IMG/VR virus record: IMGVR_UViG_3300018080_000138
Span: 1-64,000 of that record
DNA from: a virus
Length of the DNA stretch: 64,000 nucleotides
Strand: one strand, 5' to 3'
Part shown: positions 19,026 to 27,421 of the stretch, in pieces
Layout of the letters: each line of letters begins with the position of its first letter
Numbering within the stretch: the stretch's first letter is position 1
Made by a program: the position numbers and the translations under genes
The notes under the pieces: generated by a model
The model's database searches: none
Told to the model about the DNA's origin: nothing
What the model saw: only the letters and a program-made list of their open reading frames with translations

Positions 19026-19805
19026 ATGCGTCATTTAAAACCAATTTCAGATAAGGCACTGATGGAAAAATGCCCCCCCATATTTTCAAAAGAACCAAAG
19101 CCTATAGTTTCAAAAAAATATCAATTTATATCAACATTAAGTATAATAAAGGAGATGCGGAATATAGGTTGGTACCCTGTTGCCGCTGAATATCGCCATG
19201 GAAGAGGTAATGATACTAATATATACCAACGTCATTTAGTGCGGTTTCAAAAATCTGACTTACAATTTAATAATGAGGCAATTGAGGCTGTTTTATCAAA
19301 CTCACACAATAAATCATGTGGATATAGTATGCGTGCAGGTATTTACCGCCTTATTTGCTCAAATGGTTTGGTGATAGGTAGAGATATTACAGAGTACAAC
19401 CATAGACATTTAAATATAACATATGATGAAATTTTAAGTAACTCAGAAGCTGTGGTACGAGAAGCTTATCAAATTTTACAAATCGCATCTAAAATGAAAT
19501 CAATACTTTTATCTGGTTCTCAACAAAAAGAATTGGCAAAGCAAGCATTGATTAGTATAAATAAATCAGATAAATTTGATAGTTCATTATTACTTAAGCC
19601 AAGACGTGAGATAGATAAAAAAAATGACTTATGGACTATATATAATGTTATCCAAGAAAATATAATGAAAGGTGGTGTAACATACTCAAAAGAGAATAAA
19701 GATGGGAAAACAAAAATCAAACTGACAAGACCAATTAATAACATAACTAAAAATATTCGTTATAACTCAAAGTTATGGAACCTCGCCAATGCATTTTTAA
19801 ATTAA
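19026..19805 (+). CDS. DUF932-like phage/plasmid protein
   Basis: The 259-residue product follows AAAGGAG at 19015-19021. It carries the typical plan of DUF932 proteins: FISTLSIIKEMRNIGWYPV near the start, a HLVRF strand, then GYSMRAGIYRLICSNGLVIG, where a small Arg-x-x-CSNGL motif is diagnostic. The family is common in phages and plasmids near replication genes; function is unknown. Location next to primase and sigma-like genes is consistent. Confidence 0.78.
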   Translation: MRHLKPISDKALMEKCPPIFSKEPKPIVSKKYQFISTLSIIKEMRNIGWYPVAAEYRHGRGNDTNIYQRHLVRFQKSDLQFNNEAIEAVLSNSHNKSCGYSMRAGIYRLICSNGLVIGRDITEYNHRHLNITYDEILSNSEAVVREAYQILQIASKMKSILLSGSQQKELAKQALISINKSDKFDSSLLLKPRREIDKKNDLWTIYNVIQENIMKGGVTYSKENKDGKTKIKLTRPINNITKNIRYNSKLWNLANAFLN

Positions 19806-19819
19806 TAGGAATTTACTTT

Positions 19820-20413
19820 ATGGATTATCGTGAACAACTAATTGAGTGTTTAGAAAATATACCTAAAATTTTAAGAAGTTTAGGATATACAAATGTAGAA
19901 GACATAAAAGATACTGCCCAAGATTTTGCATTAAAATTTCTTGAGAAAGGGTATATTGAAAAATATGACCCAAAAATAGCGAAGCCATTTTCATATGTAT
20001 TTGGTTTTGTAAAGATAAGATCTATTGGAAGATTACAGAGATTTGCAAGGGATAAGTTACGGCATGCAGTGTCAATTTTTGATGAAGCAATTAATATTCC
20101 AATAAAAGATAAAAATTTTATAGATACACATAGCAGTGATAATGAGATAGAATTTTATTTGCAGTGCGAAAAAATTCGTGATGATCTTCGTGAGTATGGG
20201 GTATGGTCTACTTGTGAAAAAGATGGTAAGGTAATAGAACGTTCTCTTTTACAGTTATTTAACTTAATAATTCTTGGGTGTAATAGAGAAGAAATTCGTC
20301 AATACTTTAATGTATCGAATACTACTGTTACGAATATGTTGCAACAACTTCGTACAGTAAAAAGTGTTAAACATCTGAAGGAAATATATGCTGAGTCTTC
20401 CACTAATTATTGA
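19820..20413 (+). CDS. sigma-70-like protein
   Basis: I chose ATG 19820 with AGGA at 19807-19810; an upstream in-frame ATG at 19775 lies inside the previous gene. The 197-residue protein has a region-2-like helix pair (DTAQDFALKFLEKGYIEKYDPKIAKPF then SYVFGFVKIRSIGRLQRF) and a C-terminal helix-turn-helix (LIILGCNREEIRQYF followed by VSNTTVTNMLQQLR) like region 4. It may direct phage transcription or act as a DNA-binding replication factor. The assignment rests on helix pattern, not on strong conserved residues. Confidence 0.6.
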   Translation: MDYREQLIECLENIPKILRSLGYTNVEDIKDTAQDFALKFLEKGYIEKYDPKIAKPFSYVFGFVKIRSIGRLQRFARDKLRHAVSIFDEAINIPIKDKNFIDTHSSDNEIEFYLQCEKIRDDLREYGVWSTCEKDGKVIERSLLQLFNLIILGCNREEIRQYFNVSNTTVTNMLQQLRTVKSVKHLKEIYAESSTNY

Positions 20414-20897
20414 GACATCTTGTTCCAATGACATAATACAATCAGTCAAAGAAAATTTATTAAAATTAAAAGACAGCACCGACCTACTTATTTATGAATG
20501 CCCTAAGTTAACAATAGATAAGTCAAGAGACATAGTTAAAGAATGCCAAAAACATTATCATAAAAATCGTTTAATCATAATTAATATAGGTGAACTTAGT
20601 AATAAGGCACAAGAACCTTTATTAAAATTATTTGAAAGTGCAATTGATGGTATTAAAATTTATATCTTGGTTGCCAATAAGTATATTTTATCAGATGTAT
20701 TAAGATCAAGATGTATATCTAAAAAATTTTATGATGCCGAGACAGAACTATTATATTTTTTAAATAATAGAAAAATTGATGTTAGTTTTAAAATAAACGA
20801 TTTAACTAATATTGATGTTAAAAACATTGCCAAAAGTATTAAACATGATAGGTTAAGAGATATTTTACCGGATGAATTAATGGATTTTATATGGTAA
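20388..20897 (+). CDS. DNA polymerase III delta-prime-like clamp loader subunit
   Basis: The 169-residue protein overlaps its neighbours. It has the AAA+ sensor-1 region of delta-prime/tau proteins: KNRLIIINIGELSNKAQEPLLKLFESA, then KIYILVANKYILSDVLRSRCISKKF with the SRC arginine motif. There is no Walker A, as in bacterial delta-prime. The C-terminal collar domain is short or absent. It is followed by a delta-like gene, and DnaX and DnaN homologues lie at 38-41 kb, supporting a clamp-loader role. Confidence 0.72.
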   Translation: MLSLPLIIETSCSNDIIQSVKENLLKLKDSTDLLIYECPKLTIDKSRDIVKECQKHYHKNRLIIINIGELSNKAQEPLLKLFESAIDGIKIYILVANKYILSDVLRSRCISKKFYDAETELLYFLNNRKIDVSFKINDLTNIDVKNIAKSIKHDRLRDILPDELMDFIW

Positions 20898-21838
20898 GTA
20901 TAAATAAGTTTAATCAAATAAATATAAAAAAAGCCAAAAAGAATAAAGTTTTTTGTGTTATTGGAAATGATACATTTTTAACCAATGAGGCAATTAGACA
21001 CATAAAAAAAATTCATGGATTTCCACCTGAGTTAAGTGAAAAAATATTACTACCAATAAGTGAAAGTGAGGCAATACAATTATTATCCCATGATTTTTTT
21101 GCAGTATTAAACATATTAGATATTAGTAAAGTAAAAGGAAAAAAGCTTAAACTATTAAAGCATCTAATGCTTAAAAAAACACCTGTAATATTAATACCTA
21201 TATCTAATACTACAACTAAATTTGTGGAAAAATTAACCAAGACATTCATCACAATAAATTGTAAGCAAATAAATAGGTATGGTAATGAGTTACCGGCCTA
21301 CATTAAAAAAAGGGCGACTATTTATAATGTTATTCTTTCACATGAGATGGTGGCGTATATTATAAAGGCTGTATCAAATAACTTACAAAGAATAGAAAGG
21401 ATATTAATAAATTTACGGCATCTTAATAAAAAGTTATCTTTACTTGATGTTGTAAGAACAGTAGGATCGGATACAGCAATTGTTTATGAAGTAGTCGATA
21501 AAATTATCTGTAAAAATTCAAATGAAATTTTTAATGGATATATTAAGATGGTAGAAAATAATGTCTATCCTTTAATTTTACTTAATCTTTTATCGGAAAA
21601 GTTTGTAAAGATATATAAGATAAAAAATGAGGGTATATCTGATCCAAATATGAGTATTCATTATCTACACCCAAAAGAAAAAAAGTTTCTTATATATCGG
21701 TCAAGATATTGGGAAGTATCAGAAGTAAAATCTATATTAAGAAGTCTGTATTATGCATATGTTGACATTAAACAATTAAATAAAAATCCATGGTATGCAT
21801 TATCTAAAATAATTATTAATATAGTTGAAAATTGTTAA
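20891..21838 (+). CDS. holA: DNA polymerase III delta-like clamp loader subunit
   Basis: The 315-residue product matches the length and plan of HolA: an N-terminal strand with FCVIGNDTFLTNEAI (the Y/F-x-x-G-x-D-x-F-L pattern), no P-loop, a central INRYGNELPAYIKKRA, the helix VAYIIKAVSNNLQRIERIL where E. coli delta has its AAA+ lid with N-L-x-x-x-x-E, and a helical collar LLNLLSEKFVKIYKI. Delta opens the sliding clamp. The start overlaps the delta-prime gene by 7 bases. Confidence 0.75.
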   Translation: MVSINKFNQINIKKAKKNKVFCVIGNDTFLTNEAIRHIKKIHGFPPELSEKILLPISESEAIQLLSHDFFAVLNILDISKVKGKKLKLLKHLMLKKTPVILIPISNTTTKFVEKLTKTFITINCKQINRYGNELPAYIKKRATIYNVILSHEMVAYIIKAVSNNLQRIERILINLRHLNKKLSLLDVVRTVGSDTAIVYEVVDKIICKNSNEIFNGYIKMVENNVYPLILLNLLSEKFVKIYKIKNEGISDPNMSIHYLHPKEKKFLIYRSRYWEVSEVKSILRSLYYAYVDIKQLNKNPWYALSKIIINIVENC

Positions 21839-21881
21839 TTTACAGTAAAAATAGTATTATAATAAAGTATAGGAAAAATTC

Positions 21882-22559
21882 ATGGACATAAAAATAAGAT
21901 CAAAAAATATACCTTACTATAACTTTATTAAAGATTATAAGTCAGTATTACCAATATGGAGAGATCCAAGATCAAATAATCATACACGTATACAGCATGG
22001 ATTGACATGTCTACATGAGTTAGTGGTTAGATGTGGTGCATGTAAGTTAGCCCATAAATGTGCGACGAAAGTTGTTCCAGGAACAAGTTTAATTGCACCA
22101 GTGATGATTATTGGTAAAAATCCTGGTATTTATGAGGATAAGGGTGGAAGACCATTTGTTGGTAAGGAAGGGGTTATTTTAAATAATATTATTAAAGCAA
22201 TTGGATTTGCAAGGGCAAATTTTTACATTACAAATATTGTAAAATGCTATGCTGGTGGTAAAAAATTAACTGATAAAGAAATTAATGTGTGCAGGCCTTG
22301 GATATATACAGAGATGACATTAATTAAGCCACGAGGTGTAGTTTTGCTGGGAGGACGGGTAATAAATTCATTTTTCCCAGAAATAACAGATGCATTAAAA
22401 TACTCTGGAAAAATACTACAAAAAGGTAGTGTAAAATACTTTATGTTTGTCAATCCAAGTTACATTATAAAACATGGATATACTAAAAAGCTAAAAAAAG
22501 ATATTTTAAAAATGAAAAAATTTATTAAATGGTGTTATCGGTATGAAATCGTGGGTTAG
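21882..22559 (+). CDS. uracil-DNA glycosylase, iron-sulfur family 4-like
   Basis: The 225-residue protein has the family 4 active-site motif in the form GKNPGIYEDKGGRPFVGKEG (residues 78-97), with CGAC (C51, C54) upstream and a second Cys pair (IVKCYAGG ... INVCRPW) that together would bind the 4Fe-4S cluster. The C-terminal motif VNPSYII corresponds to H-P-S-x-x-L/I, with Asn in place of the usual His. It would remove uracil from DNA. A TATAAT at 21858-21863 may be part of its promoter. Confidence 0.85.
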   Translation: MDIKIRSKNIPYYNFIKDYKSVLPIWRDPRSNNHTRIQHGLTCLHELVVRCGACKLAHKCATKVVPGTSLIAPVMIIGKNPGIYEDKGGRPFVGKEGVILNNIIKAIGFARANFYITNIVKCYAGGKKLTDKEINVCRPWIYTEMTLIKPRGVVLLGGRVINSFFPEITDALKYSGKILQKGSVKYFMFVNPSYIIKHGYTKKLKKDILKMKKFIKWCYRYEIVG

Positions 22560-22569
22560 CAATATTTGA

Positions 22570-22633
22570 TTATGTATAATTTAATTAAATTCTGACAGGC
22601 ATAACCAGGGCAAATTTTAATTAAATTATTATT
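22570..22633 (+). repeat. AT-rich intergenic region with paired TTTAATTAAA palindromes
   Basis: Between the glycosylase gene and the next small gene, two short palindromic blocks of the form ATTTAATTAAAT occur near 22581-22592 and 22617-22628, with TATAAT at 22578-22583 close by. The remainder is AT-rich without an open frame. A promoter or operator role is possible but not shown. Confidence 0.3.
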
Positions 22634-22661
22634 TGCATGTCAATGTATCTATTAACCAATT

Positions 22662-23039
22662 ATGTATAAAATTAAATTAGGTAAATATATGATAATATTA
22701 ATAATTACAATTTCAATGTGTATCTCAACTCTTATATTGGCACGACTAAAAAAATTGCATATTGCAATGTCCATTATTTTAGTTTTTTTATTCATATGTT
22801 TAATGTCCATTAATTATTTTACGATAGAAACAAAAATTACCATTGAGAAATATAAGATAGTAAAAAAATTATACGAAGAAGATATAAAAAATACAATCGG
22901 TATTTATAGTACTGAGGTACAGTTATATGTCTTTGAATATAATGAATGGTTAGCAGGAATAAAGGAATTAAATAAAAATATTATACTAAAAGACTTTATT
23001 CCGGATACCGTAGAATCATTAAAACCAATTTCTTTTTAA
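22662..23039 (+). CDS. small membrane protein, two transmembrane segments
   Basis: The 125-residue product has two hydrophobic segments (about residues 9-27 and 34-54) separated by a short basic loop, then a charged helical C-terminus of about 70 residues likely outside or inside the membrane as a coiled coil. No family is recognised. It is flanked by non-coding AT-rich stretches on both sides (102 bases before, 176 bases after), in which I see no other gene. A role in lysis or superinfection exclusion cannot be told. Confidence 0.55.
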   Translation: MYKIKLGKYMIILIITISMCISTLILARLKKLHIAMSIILVFLFICLMSINYFTIETKITIEKYKIVKKLYEEDIKNTIGIYSTEVQLYVFEYNEWLAGIKELNKNIILKDFIPDTVESLKPISF

Positions 23040-23215
23040 ATTTTAATAATACTTTTAACCATATAATTGTTATAAATTGTAGATTTATATTCACTTCTGC
23101 AAAATGTTTTTTTAACAAATTTTAAATTAGTGGATATTATATATGGACAGGGATAAGAATAGGGAAAGATGTATTATAAATTACGAAAAAATTTAAATTT
23201 AACTTAGGTAAGGTT

Positions 23216-23431
23216 ATGGCACAGGTAGAAGGTGAGACATATAAACAAATTGACGACTGGGAATGCCCAAAGTGTTCAGCTTATAGAACATACATAAGAA
23301 TTGGTATAACATTGTCTTCATTTTGGAAACCATATATCCATTGTACATCATGTAATAGTTATTTTACAGTAGATGGTAAAGAAATCCCTGAGGACGTTAT
23401 ATATAATAGGTTTTATTTTAATGGAGTATGA
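23216..23431 (+). CDS. small zinc-ribbon protein
   Basis: The 71-residue product carries CPKC at about residues 18-21 and CTSC at about residues 43-46, a two-knuckle zinc ribbon, separated by an aromatic strand region. Such small zinc ribbons are common in phage early regions, with unknown roles. ATG 23216 is preceded by TTAGGTAAGG. Confidence 0.65.
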   Translation: MAQVEGETYKQIDDWECPKCSAYRTYIRIGITLSSFWKPYIHCTSCNSYFTVDGKEIPEDVIYNRFYFNGV

Positions 23432-23711
23432 GGTCGTTTTAAATACAGAGTTTATTGAAAAAGTTATCTTATCGATACTTAGAAATGTATATCCAAGTAT
23501 CGATTTTAGTAATTTTTCTATTACTCCTGTAAATGGTACATTTCATTATATATCTGTAGATAATTGTTTTGATACTAAAAAGATTTATCTACAACATTAC
23601 ATATCAAGTAAATACATGATAGTTGTGAATATTGGTTATGATCTTAGCAGTAAGGTAATTTTTTATTCAGATTTTAGTAAACCAAATAAGGACAGTTTTA
23701 TATCTATTTAG
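23421..23711 (+). CDS. hypothetical protein
   Basis: I chose ATG 23421, which overlaps the previous stop; an in-frame TTG at 23373 lies inside the previous gene. The 96-residue product mixes helices and strands (EFIEKVILSILRNVYP, then KMIVVNIGYD-type strand). No family is recognised. The next frame downstream (23720-23980) is of similar size but begins with a nonsense codon. Confidence 0.55.
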   Translation: MEYEVVLNTEFIEKVILSILRNVYPSIDFSNFSITPVNGTFHYISVDNCFDTKKIYLQHYISSKYMIVVNIGYDLSSKVIFYSDFSKPNKDSFISI

Positions 23712-23719
23712 GAAGTATT

Positions 23720-23980
23720 ATGTAGGTTGCAGCATCAGAAGAAGTAGTATTTGTTAATGGTGTTAGATTTGCTAATCTTTTAGTAAATTTAGATAATTGT
23801 ATATTTATACTACCAAGTATAATTACCAATACAGATAGTAAGGAATATTTTGGATGCATTACATTTGAGTATCCAGCCAATCTTGGTAGTACAAAAAATG
23901 AAATTTGTTGGTATTATGATAATGAAGAAGATTGTTATAAAGATTTTTACATGCTTAGCAATAAATTAATAGGTAAATAA
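23720..23980 (+). pseudogene. open frame whose start codon is followed directly by TAG
   Basis: AGGAAG at 23710-23715 sits correctly before ATG 23720, but the second codon is TAG (23723-23725). After that the frame stays open for 84 codons to TAA 23978, encoding a protein-like sequence with strand segments (NCIFILPSIIT, ITFEYPANLG, EICWYYDNEEDCYKDFYML). No other start codon exists between the TAG and the protein-like part. Either codon 2 mutated to amber, or the amber is read through, or this is a start-stop regulatory site. TAG is a normal stop elsewhere in the window. Confidence 0.55.
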
Positions 23981-23983
23981 ATT

Positions 23984-24340
23984 ATGTATATTATATCAAA
24001 AGAAGTAATAATATCAGCGGCACATTGGTTAGATTTATCATACGAGTCAAAGTGTTCTGAGGTACATGGGCATAATTGGAAAATAAAAGTTATTTGTTGT
24101 AGTGATGAAGTAAATAGTAATGGTATGGTAATAGATTTCACAAAAATAAAAACTATAGTAAATCAGTATGATCATTCAACAATTAATCATACACTTAGTA
24201 ATCCTACAGCTGAAAGGCTTGCACGTGTACTTTGTAGTGATATACCATTTTGCGTTGCCGTAGTTGTTGAAGAAACAGAAGGAAATAAGTCTATTTATAT
24301 TGATCCTGAATGTCCATCCTGTATAAAGGTAATAGTATGA
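23984..24340 (+). CDS. queD: QueD, 6-carboxy-tetrahydropterin synthase
   Basis: The 118-residue protein is of typical QueD length. Zinc ligands H14, H28 and H30 are seen in AAHWLDL and VHGHNW, the catalytic Cys is C24, and the active-site Asp-His appears in YDHSTIN. A C-terminal E-E-T motif also fits. It converts dihydroneopterin triphosphate to 6-carboxy-tetrahydropterin, the second step to preQ0. It belongs to the 7-deazaguanine island with queE, queC, folE and dpdA. Confidence 0.93.
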   Translation: MYIISKEVIISAAHWLDLSYESKCSEVHGHNWKIKVICCSDEVNSNGMVIDFTKIKTIVNQYDHSTINHTLSNPTAERLARVLCSDIPFCVAVVVEETEGNKSIYIDPECPSCIKVIV

Positions 24341-24672
24341 TAAATAAAATAATACAATATTTTTCACATCCAACAGTAAAAATACCTATAAGACATAAAA
24401 AACAACTAAAAGCAAGATTTGATTATACCAATCTTGTACGTAATTATAATTTTGTAGATGAGGTTTATGAAATAGAAATTCCATGCCCATTGTGTTTAAC
24501 ATATAGCAACTGTCCTAAAAAATCTACATGTTCTGAATGTCCATTTCATAAATATGATCAAAGGTATACTGGTTGTGATGCTTTTATTCATAAAGCAATT
24601 AAAGATAAGGTAGTGTTTAGTACTAATTTTTATAGTGTGTTTCTTGCAAAAAAGACATTAAAAAAGGAATAA
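24337..24672 (+). CDS. zinc-finger protein of a phage paralogous family (copy 1)
   Basis: ATG 24337 overlaps the queD stop. The 111-residue product has KIPIRHKKQLKARFD near the start, then CPLC, later C-x5-C-x2-CPF and a TGCDAF segment, giving a conserved Cys pattern shared with genes at 50767, 57139 and 60820. Its frame ends at TAA 24670, but the conserved C-terminus continues in the -1 frame to 24731, after an A-AAA-AAG slippery sequence. Function unknown; a metal-binding or nucleic-acid-binding role is plausible. Confidence 0.65.
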   Translation: MINKIIQYFSHPTVKIPIRHKKQLKARFDYTNLVRNYNFVDEVYEIEIPCPLCLTYSNCPKKSTCSECPFHKYDQRYTGCDAFIHKAIKDKVVFSTNFYSVFLAKKTLKKE

Positions 24673-24731
24673 AGCAATTAAAAATGCTTAATAAATATGC
24701 AGAGAAACATATTGAATGGATAAACGATTAA
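24660..24731 (+). other. possible -1 frameshift or indel extending the zinc-finger protein
   Basis: A AAA AAG lies at 24660-24666 in the proper phase of the upstream gene (codons TTA AAA AAG GAA TAA). A -1 slip enters a frame open to TAA 24729 and adds 21 residues (GIKQLKMLNKYAEKHIEWIND part), giving a 131-residue product whose end matches that of the paralogue at 57139-57489 (ending KAKEYIEWV). This is either programmed frameshifting or a one-base loss in the A run. Confidence 0.5.
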
Positions 24732-24764
24732 GTTATATCAAAGAATAAAAAGGAATTATTAGAT

Positions 24765-25322
24765 ATGACTGTTGACAATGGCGATATTATTCTTCAAATG
24801 AAGTCCGGCAATTTAAAGATTACGAGACAAAAACATATAGCAAGTGACTTTGTTATTACACCTGATTGGTGTGCTAAAGATATTATTACATATTTTAAGC
24901 CTACAGGAAAAATTCTTGATCCATGTAGAGGAGAAGGTGCATTTTATAAATCTATACCACAGGGTTCATATTGGTGTGAAATCCGGCAAGGAAAAGATTT
25001 TTTTGATTTTAATAAGAAAGTAGATTGGATAATAGGTAATCCACCTTATTCAATATTTGATAGGTGGTTAATGCATAGCTATGATATTGCCGATAATATT
25101 GTATACCTTGTACCAACCTATAAAATATTTAACCCTCTTGGCATAATAAGAATGATAAAAAGTAGAGGGCATGTAAAACATCTTAGAATTTATGATGTTG
25201 GTAGAAAAATTCCATGGGCACGTGGGAGACCAATAGCTGCAGCCTATATTAAAAAAGGATATTATGGACCAATGGAATGGTCATTTTATAAACAAGAAGA
25301 TGAATTTTTTACAGATAAATAA
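24765..25322 (+). CDS. DNA adenine-N6 methyltransferase-like protein
   Basis: The 185-residue protein has a SAM-binding motif I of the form ILDPCRGEGAF (residues 50-60) and the catalytic NPPY at 92-95 (IIGNPPYSIFD), with motif order I then IV typical of N6-adenine methylases. It is short and lacks an obvious target recognition domain. It would methylate adenine in DNA, possibly together with the guanine modification made by the adjacent island. Confidence 0.82.
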   Translation: MTVDNGDIILQMKSGNLKITRQKHIASDFVITPDWCAKDIITYFKPTGKILDPCRGEGAFYKSIPQGSYWCEIRQGKDFFDFNKKVDWIIGNPPYSIFDRWLMHSYDIADNIVYLVPTYKIFNPLGIIRMIKSRGHVKHLRIYDVGRKIPWARGRPIAAAYIKKGYYGPMEWSFYKQEDEFFTDK

Positions 25323-25362
25323 TTAACATATGGTTTATATTTTTTGGTGAGGTACTGTAATA

Positions 25363-25761
25363 ATGAATATTTATTGTATTAATTGTAAATTTTTTGTCGT
25401 GAGGAATGCTCGTAGGGGAATTACAGGATGTTGGAAGATGAAAGAATCAGCCATCCCATTAAATTATCTGAAACCTATTGATAAGTTTAAGCCTATGGTG
25501 CCAGATAATGTTGACTATCCAAATAAAGAAGGTAATTGCAAATTTTATCAGAGAAAGTGGTGGAAATTTTGGGTAAGAAGGGTTCGTGCAGAAAATAGAA
25601 GAGACGGTTTAAAAAGTACCATGGATAGCCCAAAAAGTATTATGAATAGTTCGAAAGGTGTTCAAGAGAATATACTTGTATATACCTTGACACCAACTGA
25701 TGCCCCGGGTTATTTATATGACCCATCACAGATAAATAGTAGAGGAATATATAATGAGTAA
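25363..25761 (+). CDS. small Cys-containing hypothetical protein
   Basis: The 132-residue product starts CINCKFF and has further Cys at GCWKM and NCKFYQ, a spacing that could bind zinc. A basic, Trp-rich stretch (KWWKFWVRRVRAENRR) follows near residue 65, then a Ser/Pro-rich tail that looks disordered. No family is recognised. GTGAGG upstream of ATG 25363 serves as ribosome site. Confidence 0.5.
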   Translation: MNIYCINCKFFVVRNARRGITGCWKMKESAIPLNYLKPIDKFKPMVPDNVDYPNKEGNCKFYQRKWWKFWVRRVRAENRRDGLKSTMDSPKSIMNSSKGVQENILVYTLTPTDAPGYLYDPSQINSRGIYNE

Positions 25762-25876
25762 TAAATGTATTGTACATGGTTGCAGTAATCATAAGGATGA
25801 AAGGGGAAGTTTATTGGTGACATGTGTGGTTAAAGGTGTTTTAACCGTGCCTTATCTTAAGGTTTGGAGGATATAG
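25754..25876 (+). CDS. very small Cys-containing protein
   Basis: A 40-residue frame from ATG 25754 to TAG 25874-25876, overlapping the end of the previous gene and preceded by AGAGGAA at 25741-25747. The start MSNKCIVHGCSNH resembles a zinc-knuckle opening, followed by a strand-rich hydrophobic part. The tight packing between two genes supports it; function unknown. Confidence 0.45.
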   Translation: MSNKCIVHGCSNHKDERGSLLVTCVVKGVLTVPYLKVWRI

Positions 25877-25880
25877 AATT

Positions 25881-26393
25881 ATGAGTATATGGTTTACCGC
25901 AGATACACATTTTGGACATAAAGGTATAATTAAGTGGTGCGGACGACCATTTGATACACTTGAAGAAATGGACAGTATATTAATAAGTAATTGGAATTCA
26001 ATGGTAAAAGAAGTAGATGTTGTTTATCATCTCGGTGACTTTGCATTTGGTAAACAAAAAAAGTATTTAAAAAAATTGAATGGTAGAGTAATATTAATAA
26101 AAGGAAATCACGATAAAGGCATCGATAAGTTAGTTGGCAAGTATGGATTGATGGAAGTATGTGATGTGAAGTATATAGTATATAAATCTGCACAAATTTA
26201 CATGTCCCATTATTCTCATAGAGTTTGGAGGAATTCATGCCATGGTAGCTTTAATTTATATGGGCATAGTCATGGAAAGTTACCTTTTTTTAGGAATAGT
26301 TGGGATGTTGGTGTGGATAATAATAATTTTTATCCAATAAGTTTTTATCTTTTACGGAGAAAGATTATCACAGAAAATCATTATTTAAAGTAA
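25881..26393 (+). CDS. calcineurin-like phosphoesterase
   Basis: The 170-residue protein has all core metallophosphoesterase motifs: ADTHFGH at residues 7-13, YHLGDFAFG near 50, KGNHDKG near 73, MSHYSH near 109 and LYGHSHG near 126. The length and motif spacing match a group of small phage and bacterial phosphoesterases of unknown substrate. It lies between the methylase and queE, so a link with nucleotide or nucleic-acid modification is possible but unproven. Confidence 0.88.
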   Translation: MSIWFTADTHFGHKGIIKWCGRPFDTLEEMDSILISNWNSMVKEVDVVYHLGDFAFGKQKKYLKKLNGRVILIKGNHDKGIDKLVGKYGLMEVCDVKYIVYKSAQIYMSHYSHRVWRNSCHGSFNLYGHSHGKLPFFRNSWDVGVDNNNFYPISFYLLRRKIITENHYLK

Positions 26394-26420
26394 TTAGTAC
26401 TAATTAAAGGAATAAATTAT

Positions 26421-27002
26421 TTGTATAAGATAAGTGAGTTATTTTATTCTATCCAGGGCGAAGGACATCATACCGGGATGCCCGCTGTGTTTATACGATT
26501 TTCTGGGTGTAACTTACATTGTAGTTATTGTGACACTAAATATCATACGGAAGGAAGTAATCTTTTATTGCAATGTATATGTAATGAGATATCTAAGTAT
26601 GATACAAAACATGTTGTTTTGACAGGTGGTGAGCCTTTTTTACAGATAGATAGTGAATTATTAGTTGAACTTGAAAAAAAACATTATCTCATCCATGTTG
26701 AAACCAATGGAACAATTAATTTTAGGGATAAGTTCCCTGATGGATTAATACATTGGATAACTGTCTCACCAAAAAAACATGCTGAACCAATAATTACCAG
26801 TGCAGATGAATTAAAAGTAGTAACATCTGTTCCATATAATGATGTGGATTGGTTATTTCATCTACAAAATACTATTAAGTGCAGATATTATTTTATTCAG
26901 CCAGAGTCAGAAAAGAATATAGATACAGTAATTAAATTTGTTAAGGATTACCCTACATTTAGATTAAGCATACAGGTTCATAAACTTTTAAATATTTTAT
27001 AG
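26421..27002 (+). CDS. queE: QueE, 7-carboxy-7-deazaguanine synthase
   Basis: The start is TTG 26421 after AAAGGA at 26406-26411. The 193-residue radical SAM protein has SIQGEGHHTG, the CxxxCxxC cluster as GCNLHCSYC (C30, C34, C37) and VVLTGGEP. The short core and C-terminal IQVHK motif are typical of QueE. It converts 6-carboxy-tetrahydropterin to 7-carboxy-7-deazaguanine, the third step to preQ0. Confidence 0.93.
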   Translation: MYKISELFYSIQGEGHHTGMPAVFIRFSGCNLHCSYCDTKYHTEGSNLLLQCICNEISKYDTKHVVLTGGEPFLQIDSELLVELEKKHYLIHVETNGTINFRDKFPDGLIHWITVSPKKHAEPIITSADELKVVTSVPYNDVDWLFHLQNTIKCRYYFIQPESEKNIDTVIKFVKDYPTFRLSIQVHKLLNIL

Positions 27003-27016
27003 AGGAATATAACATA

Positions 27017-27421
27017 ATAGATAATAGTTTTTACAAACCGACACTACAAATAAAATTCGGTGTAGAAGGTAATTGCTTAGCCGCATGTATTACTACTTTA
27101 TTCGATGTGAGTATAAACGATGTACCAATGTTCTCAAGTTATTGTTGGGAATTTGAGTTAACAAAATGGTTTTCTGATAGATATGATTTATTTGTTGTGG
27201 CAATTAAGGCCAATAATAAAGATGATGTTAATCTTTTTGAAGATAGTTTAATTATTGCAACTATTAACTCAGACCACCCAAATATTGAGCGGCATGCTGC
27301 CATTACAAAAGGAAATAAAATTGTATTTGATTCAATGGTAGGTGAGGTTAATTTAGAAATAACTAAGGAAATGGATATAACTTATTTTATAATTAGTAAT
27401 ATTAGAAGGATGTGCAGATGA
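27017..27421 (+). CDS. small C39-peptidase-like/DUF protein, apparent ATA start
   Basis: The first ordinary start in this frame is GTG 27107, but the frame is open upstream and encodes KPTLQIKF followed by GNCLAACITTLFDV and NDVPMF, the conserved N-terminus of a small phage family with a catalytic-like Cys. Only ATA codons (27014, 27017) are placed correctly 7-10 bases after GAGGA (27002-27006), so I infer ATA initiation. The fold resembles C39-like cysteine peptidases. It sits between queE and queC. Confidence 0.6.
   Translation: MDNSFYKPTLQIKFGVEGNCLAACITTLFDVSINDVPMFSSYCWEFELTKWFSDRYDLFVVAIKANNKDDVNLFEDSLIIATINSDHPNIERHAAITKGNKIVFDSMVGEVNLEITKEMDITYFIISNIRRMCR

Noticed and set aside
23142-23195. 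17-codon frame before the zinc-ribbon gene at 23216
   Set aside because: Very short, no good ribosome site and no protein-like features.
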